Assembly: GCA_963790545.1 (NCBI GenBank)
Contig: CAWBPA010000014.1
Coordinates: forward strand, 1 to 36,089
Reading direction: 5' to 3'
DNA length: 36,089 nucleotides
DNA from: DATBJG01 sp963790545
Lineage (GTDB): Bacteria; Acidobacteriota; Vicinamibacteria; Vicinamibacterales; JAMQPK01
This document shows, one piece after another, positions 1 through 7,413 of this stretch (within the stretch, counting starts at the first letter, position 1; each line of letters begins with the position of its first letter). A program made the translations under genes and the position numbers. The notes under the pieces were generated by a model, which saw nothing but the letters and a program-made list of their open reading frames with translations, was not told the DNA's origin and made no database searches.

Positions 1-59
1 CAGTTCTGACACCACGGTTGGCGCGGATTAGTGCCGAGTTTACCTTCTGACGCTGGTCA

Positions 60-139
60 AAGTCTGAAGTCTGAAGTCTCAAGTCTGAAATTCGATTTGA
101 AACTTCAGACTTCACTTCAGACTTCAGCCTTGAGACTTT
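60..139. repeat. Heptamer inverted-repeat element beyond a gene end
   Basis: The left arm is tandem 7-nt units, AAGTCTG AAGTCTG AAGTCTC AAGTCTG. After a short AT-rich centre the right arm carries the complementary units (ACTTCAG, TTCAGAC, TTGAGAC). Transcribed from either strand it would fold into a long imperfect hairpin. It abuts the stop codon (140-142) of the minus-strand sugar dehydrogenase, so it could serve as its 3' hairpin or terminator. The period of 7 is seen directly; the role is inference. Positions 1-59 hold nothing I recognise. Confidence 0.75.
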
Positions 140-1396
140 CTAATTCACCGGTTCGATCCGCAGGACCGCACCGTCTTTCTCGTCAGTCACCAGGTACAGC
201 AACCCGTCAGGACCCTGTCGTACGTCACGAATCCGTTGCCGCAACTCTGTCAGCAGCGTCTCGCGACGCAACTCTTCCATCTTTTCGTTGAAGAGGAGAC
301 GCTCGAGATGTCCGGTCCCCGGAATCTCGCCCGTGCGCAGGGCCCCCACGAAGACGTCGCCCTTCCACTTCGGGAAACGGTCCCCCGTGTAGAACGTCAT
401 GCCGGACACAGCAATTGAGGGCATCCAGTACGCGAGGGGCGGTTCGAAGCCATCGTGCCCGGGGCTCTTGTTCGCCTGCCATGGGCCCTCGTACCTCCGC
501 CCGTAGCTCACAAGCGGCCAGCCGTAGTTGCGACCGGGTCGGAGGATGTTGATTTCATCGCCACCGTTCGGTCCGTTCTCGTTCTGCCATATCTCGCCGG
601 TTCCTGGATGCATCGCCAGGCCCAGCGCATTGCGGTGACCAAGCGTGTACACCTCCGGTTTGTGGCCGGGGCGCCCGACGAACGGGTTGTCGCTCGGAAT
701 GCTTCCATCGTCACGCAGCCGCAGCACTTTTCCGCCCTGTGTGTTGGGGTCCTGGGGATCAGGGCCAGTCGTGGTCATGAAAAACGTCCCGTCACGCGCG
801 AAGGCAATACGCGACGTGCCGGCTCTCTCGGCCACAAAGATGTCCTGGACCTCGGCGAGCGCACGACCATCCCAGCGCCCCCGCGCCACCGCGACCGTCC
901 TCTTTTTGTCGTCGAGCGGCTTCGTGTACGTGAGATAGACGAAGCGGTTCTCGCTGAACTTGGGATGCAGCGCGATGTCCATGAGACCGTGGACGGCACC
1001 CGGCAAGCCGGATTCACCCGTCGCGAACGACGCCGGTGCCCCGACAACCGGTTTGGGGTCCAGGTTGCCGTTGCGGATGATCCGAAGGGCGCCGAACCGC
1101 TCTGTGATCAGCATGCTGCCGTCTGGAAGAAACACGAAACTCCAAGGGAACGAGAGCGCCTTTGTGACAACGACCACGCGGATCTTCTGTCCTTCCGCCG
1201 TGTCGAACTCGACGGGTTTGTCGGGCAGCGCACGCGTCGCGAGCCCGCGCGGCGCCACCGGAATGTTGTTCTCGAACGGGACGGTCTGCTGACCGGATCC
1301 GACACGGGTCCCGATCGTTGCGGCAATCGCGAGCGACCCGACCAGCCAGACGAACTGACGACGCTGCTTGGGCGAGCGGGAACGCGGAATTTTCAT
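140..1396 (-). CDS. PQQ-dependent sugar dehydrogenase (GSDH family), exported, paralogue 1
   Basis: A 418-residue protein of the soluble glucose/aldose sugar dehydrogenase family (six-bladed beta-propeller, PQQ plus calcium, oxidation of sugars or similar alcohols in the periplasm). An N-terminal signal or anchor (residues 15-35, hydrophobic, ending near GSGQQ) is followed by the family landmarks: FLPDGSMLITER (~89-100), GLMDIALHP (~137-145), GHRN (253-256), ENGPNGGDEIN (273-283), NYGWP (290-294), and RIRDVRQGPDGLLYLVTDE near the C-terminus. Those regions normally form the quinone and calcium sites. The position matching the catalytic histidine of soluble glucose dehydrogenase appears to be Ala192 (see findings). 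AGGAG lies 12 nt before the ATG. It is transcribed divergently from its closest paralogue at 1937. The substrate is unknown; the family call is firm. Confidence 0.93.
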   Translation of the reverse strand: MKIPRSRSPKQRRQFVWLVGSLAIAATIGTRVGSGQQTVPFENNIPVAPRGLATRALPDKPVEFDTAEGQKIRVVVVTKALSFPWSFVFLPDGSMLITERFGALRIIRNGNLDPKPVVGAPASFATGESGLPGAVHGLMDIALHPKFSENRFVYLTYTKPLDDKKRTVAVARGRWDGRALAEVQDIFVAERAGTSRIAFARDGTFFMTTTGPDPQDPNTQGGKVLRLRDDGSIPSDNPFVGRPGHKPEVYTLGHRNALGLAMHPGTGEIWQNENGPNGGDEINILRPGRNYGWPLVSYGRRYEGPWQANKSPGHDGFEPPLAYWMPSIAVSGMTFYTGDRFPKWKGDVFVGALRTGEIPGTGHLERLLFNEKMEELRRETLLTELRQRIRDVRQGPDGLLYLVTDEKDGAVLRIEPVN

Positions 1397-1936
1397 GACG
1401 ACGGTACTCTCCTGAGCGCGGATCAGTATAGGCCGACTCGCGGTCGTGGGGGGACGGGACAGGGACCGTGGGCAACACGGGACGCGGATGAGCGCAGATC
1501 TCCATGGGTAATCACGGGACGCGGATGGGCTGATCTTCCTGGGTAATCACGGGACGCGGATGAGCGCGGATAAGCGGATCTCCACGGGTAACAACGGGAC
1601 GCGGATTGACGCGGATCAACACACATCGAGAACTAGACGCAGAGGCACGCGGATATGCACGCATAGGGATGGGACGCGGAGGGCTTAGAATCCGCTCTTC
1701 GGTCGGACTAGATCCGCGGTGATCCGCGTCCCGTGAAAGAAATCCGCGTCCCCGTGCCAATTCGTGCATCCGCGTCAGAAAAATCCGCGGCCCGCATGAA
1801 GATCAGCGTTTCCTAAGATGGGACGAGATCGGGGTACGCGAGGCCGACCACATTTGCCGACCGGAGTCGGCCCATGATAGCGTCGGCGTTCAATTCGGCG
1901 AGGCGCGCAGCCTCGGTCAAGGAGACCAGCAACATC
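1397..1936. other. Divergent intergenic region containing a repeat array
   Basis: This 540-bp gap separates two divergently transcribed sugar dehydrogenase genes, so both promoters should lie here. About 330 bp of it is occupied by the repeat array listed separately. I see no convincing -35/-10 pair or coding sequence. Open frames crossing 1423-1769 are low-complexity translations of the repeats. Confidence 0.6.
1470..1795. repeat. Degenerate GGGACGCGGAT repeat array with inverted half
   Basis: The left half has near-identical copies of CACGGGACGCGGATG at 1476-1490, 1513-1527 and 1548-1562 and a variant at 1593-1607. Each is followed by variable GCGGAT-type units and often preceded by GGGTAAYMA. 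The right half carries the complement: GATCCGCGTCCCGTG at 1721-1735 and AATCCGCGTCCCCGTG at 1741-1756. Spacing is irregular (37, 35, 45 nt), so this is not a CRISPR array. It has the same arm-and-complement layout as the elements at 60, 4383 and 30015. Confidence 0.7.
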
Positions 1937-3178
1937 ATGACGTTGTCGCATCGGCTTGCCACAGGCGTGCTCGCGGTTTCGGCCATCGCAGGCGTGACCA
2001 CCGCGGCAATCGTGGCCCAGCAGGGCCAGCCGCAGATTGGGATTGCGCCTGTTGTCGTGGCCAACGAGCCATACACGTTCGATACGGCCGAGCAGCACAA
2101 GATCCGCGTGGTCGTGGTCGCACGAGGGCTGGTGCATCCGTTCAGTCTGGCGCTTCTCCCCAACGGCGATGCCCTCGTCACCGAGCGTGGCGTGCGTCTG
2201 CGACTCGTTCGGAACGCGACGGGCAGGGGAGAGGGTCCGCTGCTCGTCACCCAGCCTGTCGGCGGGGTGCCTGAGACCCCGGCGTTCCGGGGCGGTGGTC
2301 TGCACGAAGTCGTACTCCATCCGCAATTTGCCACCAATGGCCTTGTGTACTTCACGTACAACAAGGCCGGCGAGCCTGGACCGAAGCCGCCGCAGCGCTA
2401 CAGTGCCGTCACGCTGGCGCGCGGCCGATTCGACGGCACGGCGCTCACGAACGTTCAGGAGCTGTTTGTCGGCGAATGGAGCCTTGCTGGCAGCGGATCG
2501 CGTGTGGTCTTTGCGCCTGATGGGTTCATCTACATGACGACCGGCGCTCCCTTTGGCGAACAGGCACAGAAGTTGGACAGCGTGTACGGGAAGGTGCTGA
2601 GGATGCGGGACGACGGCCGCGCGCCCGATGACAATCCGTTCACCAAGCGCGCAGGCGTGCGGCCGGAAATTTTCTCATACGGCCACCGCGATCAACTTGG
2701 CATTGCCGTTCACGCCGGCACCGGGAGCGTCTTGACCGCCGAGCATGGCCCGAACGGTGGGGATGAGATTAACGTGATTCTGCCCGGGCGGAACTATGGC
2801 TGGCCGACATTTACATACGGACGCGACTACCAGGGACCCCGCCTCTCCCCGATGCCGTTTGGCGAAGGAATCGAGCCGCCGCTCGTCGTGTGGCTGCCAT
2901 CAATCGCACCAACCGGTCTGACGTTTTACACGGCCGACCGGTTTCCGGCCTGGAAGGGCAACTTGTTTGTCGGCAGCGCACGCCGTGGGGAAGTTCCACG
3001 GACCGGCGGGCTCGAACGCGTGGTCGTCAACGACAAGCTGGAAGAGCTGCGTCGCGAAACGTTGCTCACCGAGTTGCACCAGCGTATCCGCGATGTGCGC
3101 CAGGGGCCCGATGGGCTTCTGTATGTGCTGACGGACGAAGATGACGGGGCGTTGCTGAGAATTGAACCGACGGAGTGA
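1937..3178 (+). CDS. PQQ-dependent sugar dehydrogenase (GSDH family), exported, paralogue 2
   Basis: A 413-residue paralogue of the gene at 140-1396, transcribed the other way. The start at 1937 is preferred over an upstream in-frame ATG (1874) because it gives a clean signal peptide (residues 1-27, cleavage near IVA-QQ) and has AAGGAG 12 nt upstream, the same long spacing as its sister gene. Landmarks: GLHEVVLHP (~121-129), GHRD (249-252; the usual Asn is Asp), EHGPNGGDEIN (269-279), NYGWP (286-290), and a C-terminus nearly identical to paralogue 1 (RETLLTEL, RIRDVRQGPDGLLY). The expected catalytic histidine position is Gly185. It ends 15 nt from the convergent flavoprotein gene. Likely a periplasmic quinoprotein; substrate unknown. 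Confidence 0.92.
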   Translation: MTLSHRLATGVLAVSAIAGVTTAAIVAQQGQPQIGIAPVVVANEPYTFDTAEQHKIRVVVVARGLVHPFSLALLPNGDALVTERGVRLRLVRNATGRGEGPLLVTQPVGGVPETPAFRGGGLHEVVLHPQFATNGLVYFTYNKAGEPGPKPPQRYSAVTLARGRFDGTALTNVQELFVGEWSLAGSGSRVVFAPDGFIYMTTGAPFGEQAQKLDSVYGKVLRMRDDGRAPDDNPFTKRAGVRPEIFSYGHRDQLGIAVHAGTGSVLTAEHGPNGGDEINVILPGRNYGWPTFTYGRDYQGPRLSPMPFGEGIEPPLVVWLPSIAPTGLTFYTADRFPAWKGNLFVGSARRGEVPRTGGLERVVVNDKLEELRRETLLTELHQRIRDVRQGPDGLLYVLTDEDDGALLRIEPTE

Positions 3179-3193
3179 CCGTAGATCGTTACA

Positions 3194-4348
3194 TCAACTC
3201 TGCGGCGCCAAACCCAGGAAATACCACTTCTGGCCCTCGGCGAGTCCAGCCAGCTGACGACCCAAAGCCTGGTAGACCGGCGGCGACGCAATCACATGCT
3301 GCGTGCCGGCGTGCATGTCGCGAAACAGACGCTGGATCGTGCCGGCGCGCAGTGCGTGCGTGCCAGCGGACTTATAGACGAACAGAGTGACCTCGTGCGC
3401 CGCCCATGTCACGTGGGTCATCGCGAGTCGGATGAGCGTGTGTTGTTGGACAGAAGGCCGATCCCCTCGCTCGAGGCTCTTCGCCACATCGCTCCATGCC
3501 TCAAACACGAGGGCCCGTGCGGCCCTGTACGTGCCTTCCGCCTTGCCGTACCCCTCCAGAAACGTTTCGCTCGTGGCCTGCGTCCCGCCGCGGCCGCCTC
3601 TGGCGCGAACCCCCTCGCTCAGCTCGTTGAGCATGCGGCGGGCGATACCGCATGCCCACCCCGAGTGGCACATCGCCGCGAAGCCGATGACGCCAATCCC
3701 GTAGAGCCCCCCACCGCGCTTCGGACTCTCGGTAAGGGCGGGGTGCGTGAATGCCTCGGGCACGAACACGGAGTCGATTTTGTAGTCGATGCTTCCCGTT
3801 GCCCGGAGACCCATCACATCCCAGTTGTCGACGAGCGTTGCCTGTCCAACTGGCAGCACGAAAATCCGCGCCTCGTTCGTTCCCTGAATCACTCCCAGCG
3901 TGTGAATGTGCGTGCCGTGCTTGATACCCGACGCAAAGCTCCACGAACCGCTGAGCAGGTAGCCGCCGTCGTGCGGGACCGCGGTGCCCGGACGCGTGCC
4001 CTGGCCGACGATCACAGGTAGCCGGTCGCTGTTGAAGAGCTGCGCGACTGCCGCATCCCCGAGGTACGCGGCACCGGTTCCAACGGCCAGCGCGGCAGCC
4101 ATCAGGACCCAGCCGGTGGAGGGATCGCCGTACGCCAGGCGCTCGAGGACCTGCAGCGACGACACGGGATCGAGCTCGGCGCCGCCGCGAATCGTTCGCG
4201 GGACCCACATGCCGAACAGACCTTCACGATGAAGCGCCTCCACGACGGGCTCCGCCAGCTGGCCGTGCTCATCGCCCCAATGCGAGTGCTTGTCGGCGAG
4301 CGTTGCCACGTCACGTGCACGATCGATGAGACTGGGAGTCTTCAGCAT
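3194..4348 (-). CDS. Acyl-CoA dehydrogenase-like flavoprotein (group D monooxygenase type)
   Basis: A 384-residue cytoplasmic protein with the acyl-CoA dehydrogenase fold: an N-terminal helical domain with LAERPVVEALHREGLFGMWVP-type sequence, a central beta domain (GYLLSGSWSFASGIKHGTH) and a C-terminal four-helix domain (RAARALVFEAWSDV; AGTHALRAGTIQRLFRDMHAGTQH). The absence of an obvious catalytic Glu and the RDMHAGTQH-like tail resemble the HsaA/HpaB-type flavin-dependent monooxygenases more than true acyl-CoA dehydrogenases, but this cannot be settled by eye. No signal peptide is seen. The start at 4348 (MLKTPSL) was chosen because a longer frame runs back through the repeat element at 4383-4460. 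It is convergent with the sugar dehydrogenase (15-nt gap). Confidence 0.85.
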   Translation of the reverse strand: MLKTPSLIDRARDVATLADKHSHWGDEHGQLAEPVVEALHREGLFGMWVPRTIRGGAELDPVSSLQVLERLAYGDPSTGWVLMAAALAVGTGAAYLGDAAVAQLFNSDRLPVIVGQGTRPGTAVPHDGGYLLSGSWSFASGIKHGTHIHTLGVIQGTNEARIFVLPVGQATLVDNWDVMGLRATGSIDYKIDSVFVPEAFTHPALTESPKRGGGLYGIGVIGFAAMCHSGWACGIARRMLNELSEGVRARGGRGGTQATSETFLEGYGKAEGTYRAARALVFEAWSDVAKSLERGDRPSVQQHTLIRLAMTHVTWAAHEVTLFVYKSAGTHALRAGTIQRLFRDMHAGTQHVIASPPVYQALGRQLAGLAEGQKWYFLGLAPQS

Positions 4349-4382
4349 GGCGGATATTTTAACCGCACCAAGCCCTCGCGTT

Positions 4383-4460
4383 TTCAGTTCTCCGTTTTCC
4401 GTTATCCGTTCTTGCAAAAGCATGAGGCACGGAAAACGGACGACAGAAAACTGAGAACTG
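4383..4460. repeat. Heptamer inverted-repeat element
   Basis: The left arm has 7-nt units TTCAGTT CTCCGTT TTCCGTT ATCCGTT. After a short spacer the right arm reads ACGGAAAACGG, GACAGAAAACTG, AGAACTG, which is the complement with the same period. It lies between two minus-strand genes, 9 nt beyond the stop of the DUF6644 gene and upstream of the flavoprotein start. The architecture matches the element at 60-139 although the unit sequence differs. A terminator or RNA-stability role is inference. Confidence 0.75.
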
Positions 4461-4469
4461 GTCTACGCG

Positions 4470-4955
4470 TCACCAATATCCAATCAGCCGGCCGGCAGCC
4501 ACTGCCGTCAGCCACGACAACAGCGACACCGCGCCCGCGACCGCAAGCTGTCGCCTCTCGCGCCTCGTCGGCTCGCGGGTTCCACGCGAAGTCCACGCAG
4601 TCAGCCGACTCAGGATAGCCACGTTGCCGAGACCTATGGCGATGGCGGGGAACTTGATCAGGAGGAACGGGTTGCCAATGTACTCCGTGGCGTTTGTCGT
4701 GATCAGACAAATCCCGCTTGTTGCCGCGATCACGAACCCGGCCGTCGCCAGCGGTACTGTGGGCCGCGCGATCAAATCAAGCGGCACACGGCGCCAGGCA
4801 CCGAGCAGCCGCAGATCGAGCACGAGCACCGAACCGAAGAGGGATGAGATACCCAGGATGTGTGCGAGGTTGACGAGACCGTACGTCCAGACACCGGCGT
4901 TGCGCATGGCGTGGCCCAGGGATGATCCCTCGAGCCACGCCATGAAGTCTGACAC
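4470..4955 (-). CDS. DUF6644-like integral membrane protein
   Basis: A 161-residue hydrophobic protein. Membrane segments are visible around residues 20-45 (TYGLVNLAHILGISSLFGSV), 65-85, 92-115 and 135-155, giving about four helices. The start FMAWLEGSSLGHAMRN and the LAHILGISSLFGSVLVLDLRLLG stretch are typical of the DUF6644 family as I remember it. No enzymatic function is assigned to the family. The gene starts 21 nt after the DUF6152 gene on the same strand, so the two are probably co-transcribed; this pairing of a secreted DUF6152 with a DUF6644 membrane protein recurs in Acidobacteria and Proteobacteria (recollection). Confidence 0.8.
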   Translation of the reverse strand: MSDFMAWLEGSSLGHAMRNAGVWTYGLVNLAHILGISSLFGSVLVLDLRLLGAWRRVPLDLIARPTVPLATAGFVIAATSGICLITTNATEYIGNPFLLIKFPAIAIGLGNVAILSRLTAWTSRGTREPTRRERRQLAVAGAVSLLSWLTAVAAGRLIGYW

Positions 4956-4976
4956 GGACGTGCCGCAGGCCGAAGG

Positions 4977-5348
4977 CTAAGTGCGGTCCGGGTAGACGTT
5001 GAACGTGCGGCCGTTCCAGGTCACACGCTCGGTCTTGATTTCGTAGCGTTTCCCGTCGCGGTTTCGATGACCGTGGACCGTCACTTGCGCGCCAACCGGG
5101 ATCGTCCCCTCCTTGAGGCCCGCTCGTTCCGTGCGTGCCGCCGGCGCCAGTGTGATGTCCCAGACCTGACCTTCGGCACGAATCCTCATCGTGGCGTGAG
5201 GTCCCGCCAGGCTGACCCCACTCTCGACTATGCCCGTTAACTCGAATTCCTGTTCCCCGTTGCCGCTCCAGCCGTGATGTGCCGCGACCGGCATGACTGC
5301 AAGTGCGAACGCGCACCCAATGACCCAGAGGGAAAACCGTGACTGCAT
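4977..5348 (-). CDS. DUF6152-like secreted protein
   Basis: A 123-residue exported protein: signal peptide of about 23 residues ending AVMPVAA, followed immediately by HHGWSGNGEQEFELTG, the opening usual for DUF6152 proteins (a His-His after cleavage, then a small beta-barrel-like domain). The rest (VWDITLAPAARTERAGL, GAQVTVHGHRNRDGKRYEIKTERV) resembles an OB-type beta fold. A strong Shine-Dalgarno (AAGGAGGT) sits 4 nt before the ATG. It is first in a two-gene unit with the DUF6644 gene. The His-His pair suggests metal binding, but that is inference; no reaction is known. Confidence 0.85.
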   Translation of the reverse strand: MQSRFSLWVIGCAFALAVMPVAAHHGWSGNGEQEFELTGIVESGVSLAGPHATMRIRAEGQVWDITLAPAARTERAGLKEGTIPVGAQVTVHGHRNRDGKRYEIKTERVTWNGRTFNVYPDRT

Positions 5349-5369
5349 GGCTACCTCCTTCGATCTAAC

Positions 5370-6503
5370 TTACCACGGTCGGGCCTTCATTCCGGAGTAC
5401 CGAAGTCGTGGCCTGGCGGATCGCCCCGTCAGGCGCGATCCGGTTGCCCTGAAACTGTTGCGCTTTAGAACATCGCCAATGGGTTGACGATTCTGTCCGG
5501 TGCCTCCGGGCACCGGCACCGGAGCCATGACAAACAGGAACTCCCAACGGTTCTCACGGGCCGCCACCTCGGCCAGCGGCTTGAGCTCCGGGCCGTCCAG
5601 CAACGGCATTCCGAGCGCCACCAACGCCAGCCGGTGATCGGCAGACTGCATCCCCGCCACTTGTCCGCCGAGCCGCGCGCCTGGAGTGGTCGCGAAGCCG
5701 CCGGTGAGAGCCACTCCTCTCGCCTTCATCCAGGGGAGGACGCTCAGATCCCAGCCACCGAGCGTAGGTCGGCCGTTCCGCACAGGACCAGGATTGTAGA
5801 CGAACAGAGCATCGCCGGGAGACACCTTCACGCCGACCTGCTTCTCCCATGCCTCGATGTCTTCGACCATCACAGGCGAACCCGGCTCCCGCCCCCTGGC
5901 GCTTTTCAGGCGAGTCATGTCGACCAGAATTCCTCGTGTGACGATCCCTTCCGTCCACACACCAAGACCCGCCTTGCCGCACCCAGTCTTTGGAGTGACC
6001 CACTCGTCGAGCAAGAAGCCGTTGTATAGATGGCCCTTGCCATCGCTGGTGTGGCAGAGCGCGTCCACGTGAGTCCCGTAGCCGTGCGGGTGGTAGCGCT
6101 GAACTTCGCTGGTCCAACCAGCGAGCTCGGGCTGATCACCGGGTCCCATGGTTTTGAAGTGCACGTCGTAGAACGTGATCGCAAGCGGGGTGTCGTCCAC
6201 CTGCTGTGGCGGCGGTGGTATGAGGACGACCTTCTGCTCCATTGAGACGACCACGCCCTTGCGCGCGAGCCCCATCGCCTGCTGCCGCTTCGCCGGCGTG
6301 ATCAAGTTCAGCGTCCCCAGCTCATCATCCTTGCCCCACCGGCCCCAGTTGGACAGCTCGGTCATCCAGCGGTCAACCAGCGCTTGGTCATAAGTCGACC
6401 GCTGCTCCTGGGCGTGGGCGGCCGCGGCCATCGAAGCGCCGATCAGACAGACCAAGACTGCAGCCATCCCGCTCGCGCGATGTTTCAAAGCTAGGCGTCG
6501 CAC
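5370..6503 (-). CDS. Exported cyclase-family (kynurenine-formamidase-like) hydrolase, C-terminal frameshift
   Basis: Metal-dependent hydrolase of the cyclase family (PF04199). It has a signal peptide (to about residue 31, AHAQ), GRWGKDDELGTLN typical of the family, and the metal motif HGYGTHVDALCH (HxGTHxDxxxH, His and Asp ligands). The GTG start at 6503 has AAAGGAG 8 nt upstream. The open frame runs to 5370 (377 residues), but the family C-terminus, VNPLAMF then stop, is plainly encoded in another frame and ends at 5465-5467. A one-base indel near 5480-5500 therefore probably adds a spurious tail of about 35 residues. Possible substrates include amides or lactones; none is indicated by neighbours. 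Confidence 0.85.
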   Translation of the reverse strand: MRRLALKHRASGMAAVLVCLIGASMAAAAHAQEQRSTYDQALVDRWMTELSNWGRWGKDDELGTLNLITPAKRQQAMGLARKGVVVSMEQKVVLIPPPPQQVDDTPLAITFYDVHFKTMGPGDQPELAGWTSEVQRYHPHGYGTHVDALCHTSDGKGHLYNGFLLDEWVTPKTGCGKAGLGVWTEGIVTRGILVDMTRLKSARGREPGSPVMVEDIEAWEKQVGVKVSPGDALFVYNPGPVRNGRPTLGGWDLSVLPWMKARGVALTGGFATTPGARLGGQVAGMQSADHRLALVALGMPLLDGPELKPLAEVAARENRWEFLFVMAPVPVPGGTGQNRQPIGDVLKRNSFRATGSRLTGRSARPRLRYSGMKARPW

Positions 6504-6834
6504 GTTAAATCTCCTTTCGCGGGGGTCGCATACATCTTCAAGCGAGCGACGCGGCCTGTTCGTCAGCGGACGAAGGAATCGGGGCAGCGCGACATGGACC
6601 CGCTGCTTGATGCGCCAGCCCCTCCGGAGTCTTCACGAACGTTAGCATAGCGCCCACACGGCAGACATTCGCCTTTTTGACAGAAATGTCCGCCTTCGGA
6701 ACTCGTTAAAAGTATCCCCTTTCGCTCGTGCGCATCCACGCGAACGAGAATCCTATATTTGGACGTTACGTATTGGAACCGAATCAACGAGAATAAGTCG
6801 GGCCACGACAGGTTTTTCATCCGAAGGATGGCAT
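6504..6834. other. Divergent intergenic region
   Basis: A gap of 331 bp between the cyclase gene (minus) and the SnoaL-like gene (plus). It is more AT-rich than its surroundings from about 6640 to 6830 and should hold both promoters, but I see no confident -35/-10 pair. A small inverted repeat, CATCC GAA GGATG (6818-6830), lies just before the plus-strand ATG and includes its likely Shine-Dalgarno (AAGGAT, 5 nt from the ATG), so it could partly occlude the ribosome site. A minus frame across 6563-6898 has no family likeness. Confidence 0.5.
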
Positions 6835-7258
6835 ATGACAGCCGACGTGCCTGATCACGCACACTTCGCGAGCTGGCTCGAGAGATATCGTCGTGCATGG
6901 ATCGGTCGAAATGCCACCGATGCTGGCGAATTGTTCACCGAGGACGCCATCTATCGGGAACAGCCGTTTCAGGCCCCCTTCGTTGGACGCGAGGCTATCC
7001 AGCGGTACTGGGCGAGAGTGACTGCGACGCAGAGCGAGATTGAGATGCGATACGGTCCCCTGATTGTCGCCGATGGTCTCGTGGCAGTGGAGTGGTGGGT
7101 CAATCTGCGCAACACCGGCGCGCCAATCACGCTGGCCGGCGAGTTCTTCCTGTTATTCACTGACAGTGGTCAGTGCCGCGAACTGCGCGAGGTACTGGGC
7201 CGTCACCGAAGGTCGTGTTGAGCCTCCCGACTGGTGGCAGGATGGCAACCAGTTCTGA
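6835..7258 (+). CDS. SnoaL/NTF2-like protein with internal frameshift
   Basis: A small cone-fold protein of the SnoaL/NTF2 superfamily (polyketide-cyclase-like or ketosteroid-isomerase-like; many members have no known reaction). Visible signatures: WLERYRRAWIGRNATDAGELFTEDAIYREQPF and the GREAIQRYWARV helix, then a beta sheet ending GEFFLLFTDSGQCRELRE. In the ATG frame the protein stops at 7221 with an uncharacteristic tail. Dropping one G at 7191-7192 restores REYWAVTEGRVEPPDWWQ, a typical family end, stopping at 7258. I therefore give the repaired extent. No signal peptide; cytoplasmic. Single-gene plus-strand start of the 6.8-10 kb block. Confidence 0.82.
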
Positions 7259-7301
7259 GCGGTTGCGTTCCCGGGAAACTGAACGAGATCCCCAGTCCCT
7301 C

Positions 7302-7372
7302 GGCGGGTCTAACCAGCCTCCGCCAAGGCTACGGCGGTCCGCCGGAGCTTCAGCGAAGGCGGAAGACCCGCC
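7302..7372. repeat. REP-like nested palindromic element
   Basis: Nested inverted repeats: outer arms GGCGGGTCT (7302-7310) and AGACCCGCC (7364-7372), inner CCTCCGCC against GGCGGA, and a central palindrome CGGCGGTCCGCCG (7332-7344). The RNA or single strand would fold into a branched hairpin. The short sequence GAGCTTCAGCGAAGGCGGA is, from memory, a very common interspersed repeat in Acidobacteria genomes. It lies between the SnoaL-like and sugar dehydrogenase genes, and this is why the upstream in-frame start at 7234 was rejected. Confidence 0.75.
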
Positions 7373-7413
7373 GCTACGCGGCTGACGAGATCCCTCGCCG
7401 AAAGGAGCCACAG

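Noticed and set aside
455..1546. Long plus-strand open frame opposite the first sugar dehydrogenase
   Set aside because: Antisense to a gene with clear family motifs; Arg/His/Pro-rich composition and no recognisable domain. High GC makes long antisense frames common.
1470..1610. Possible CRISPR array from regularly spaced repeats
   Set aside because: Only four copies, spacing of 37, 35 and 45 nt, units of about 15 nt, inter-unit sequence itself repetitive, and an inverted half follows. No cas genes nearby.
1775..2364. Two minus-strand frames of 183 codons
   Set aside because: They overlap the start of the second sugar dehydrogenase in antisense and have no family resemblance.
4349..4423. 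Longer N-terminus of the flavoprotein
   Set aside because: The extra 25 codons come from the heptamer repeat element; no Shine-Dalgarno is seen upstream.
6563..6898. Minus-strand 111-codon frame in the divergent gap
   Set aside because: Covers the promoter region and the start of the SnoaL-like gene; low-complexity end and no homology that I recognise.
7234..7413. N-terminal extension of the third sugar dehydrogenase
   Set aside because: It translates the REP-like palindrome; the ATG at 7414 has a good Shine-Dalgarno and a signal peptide.
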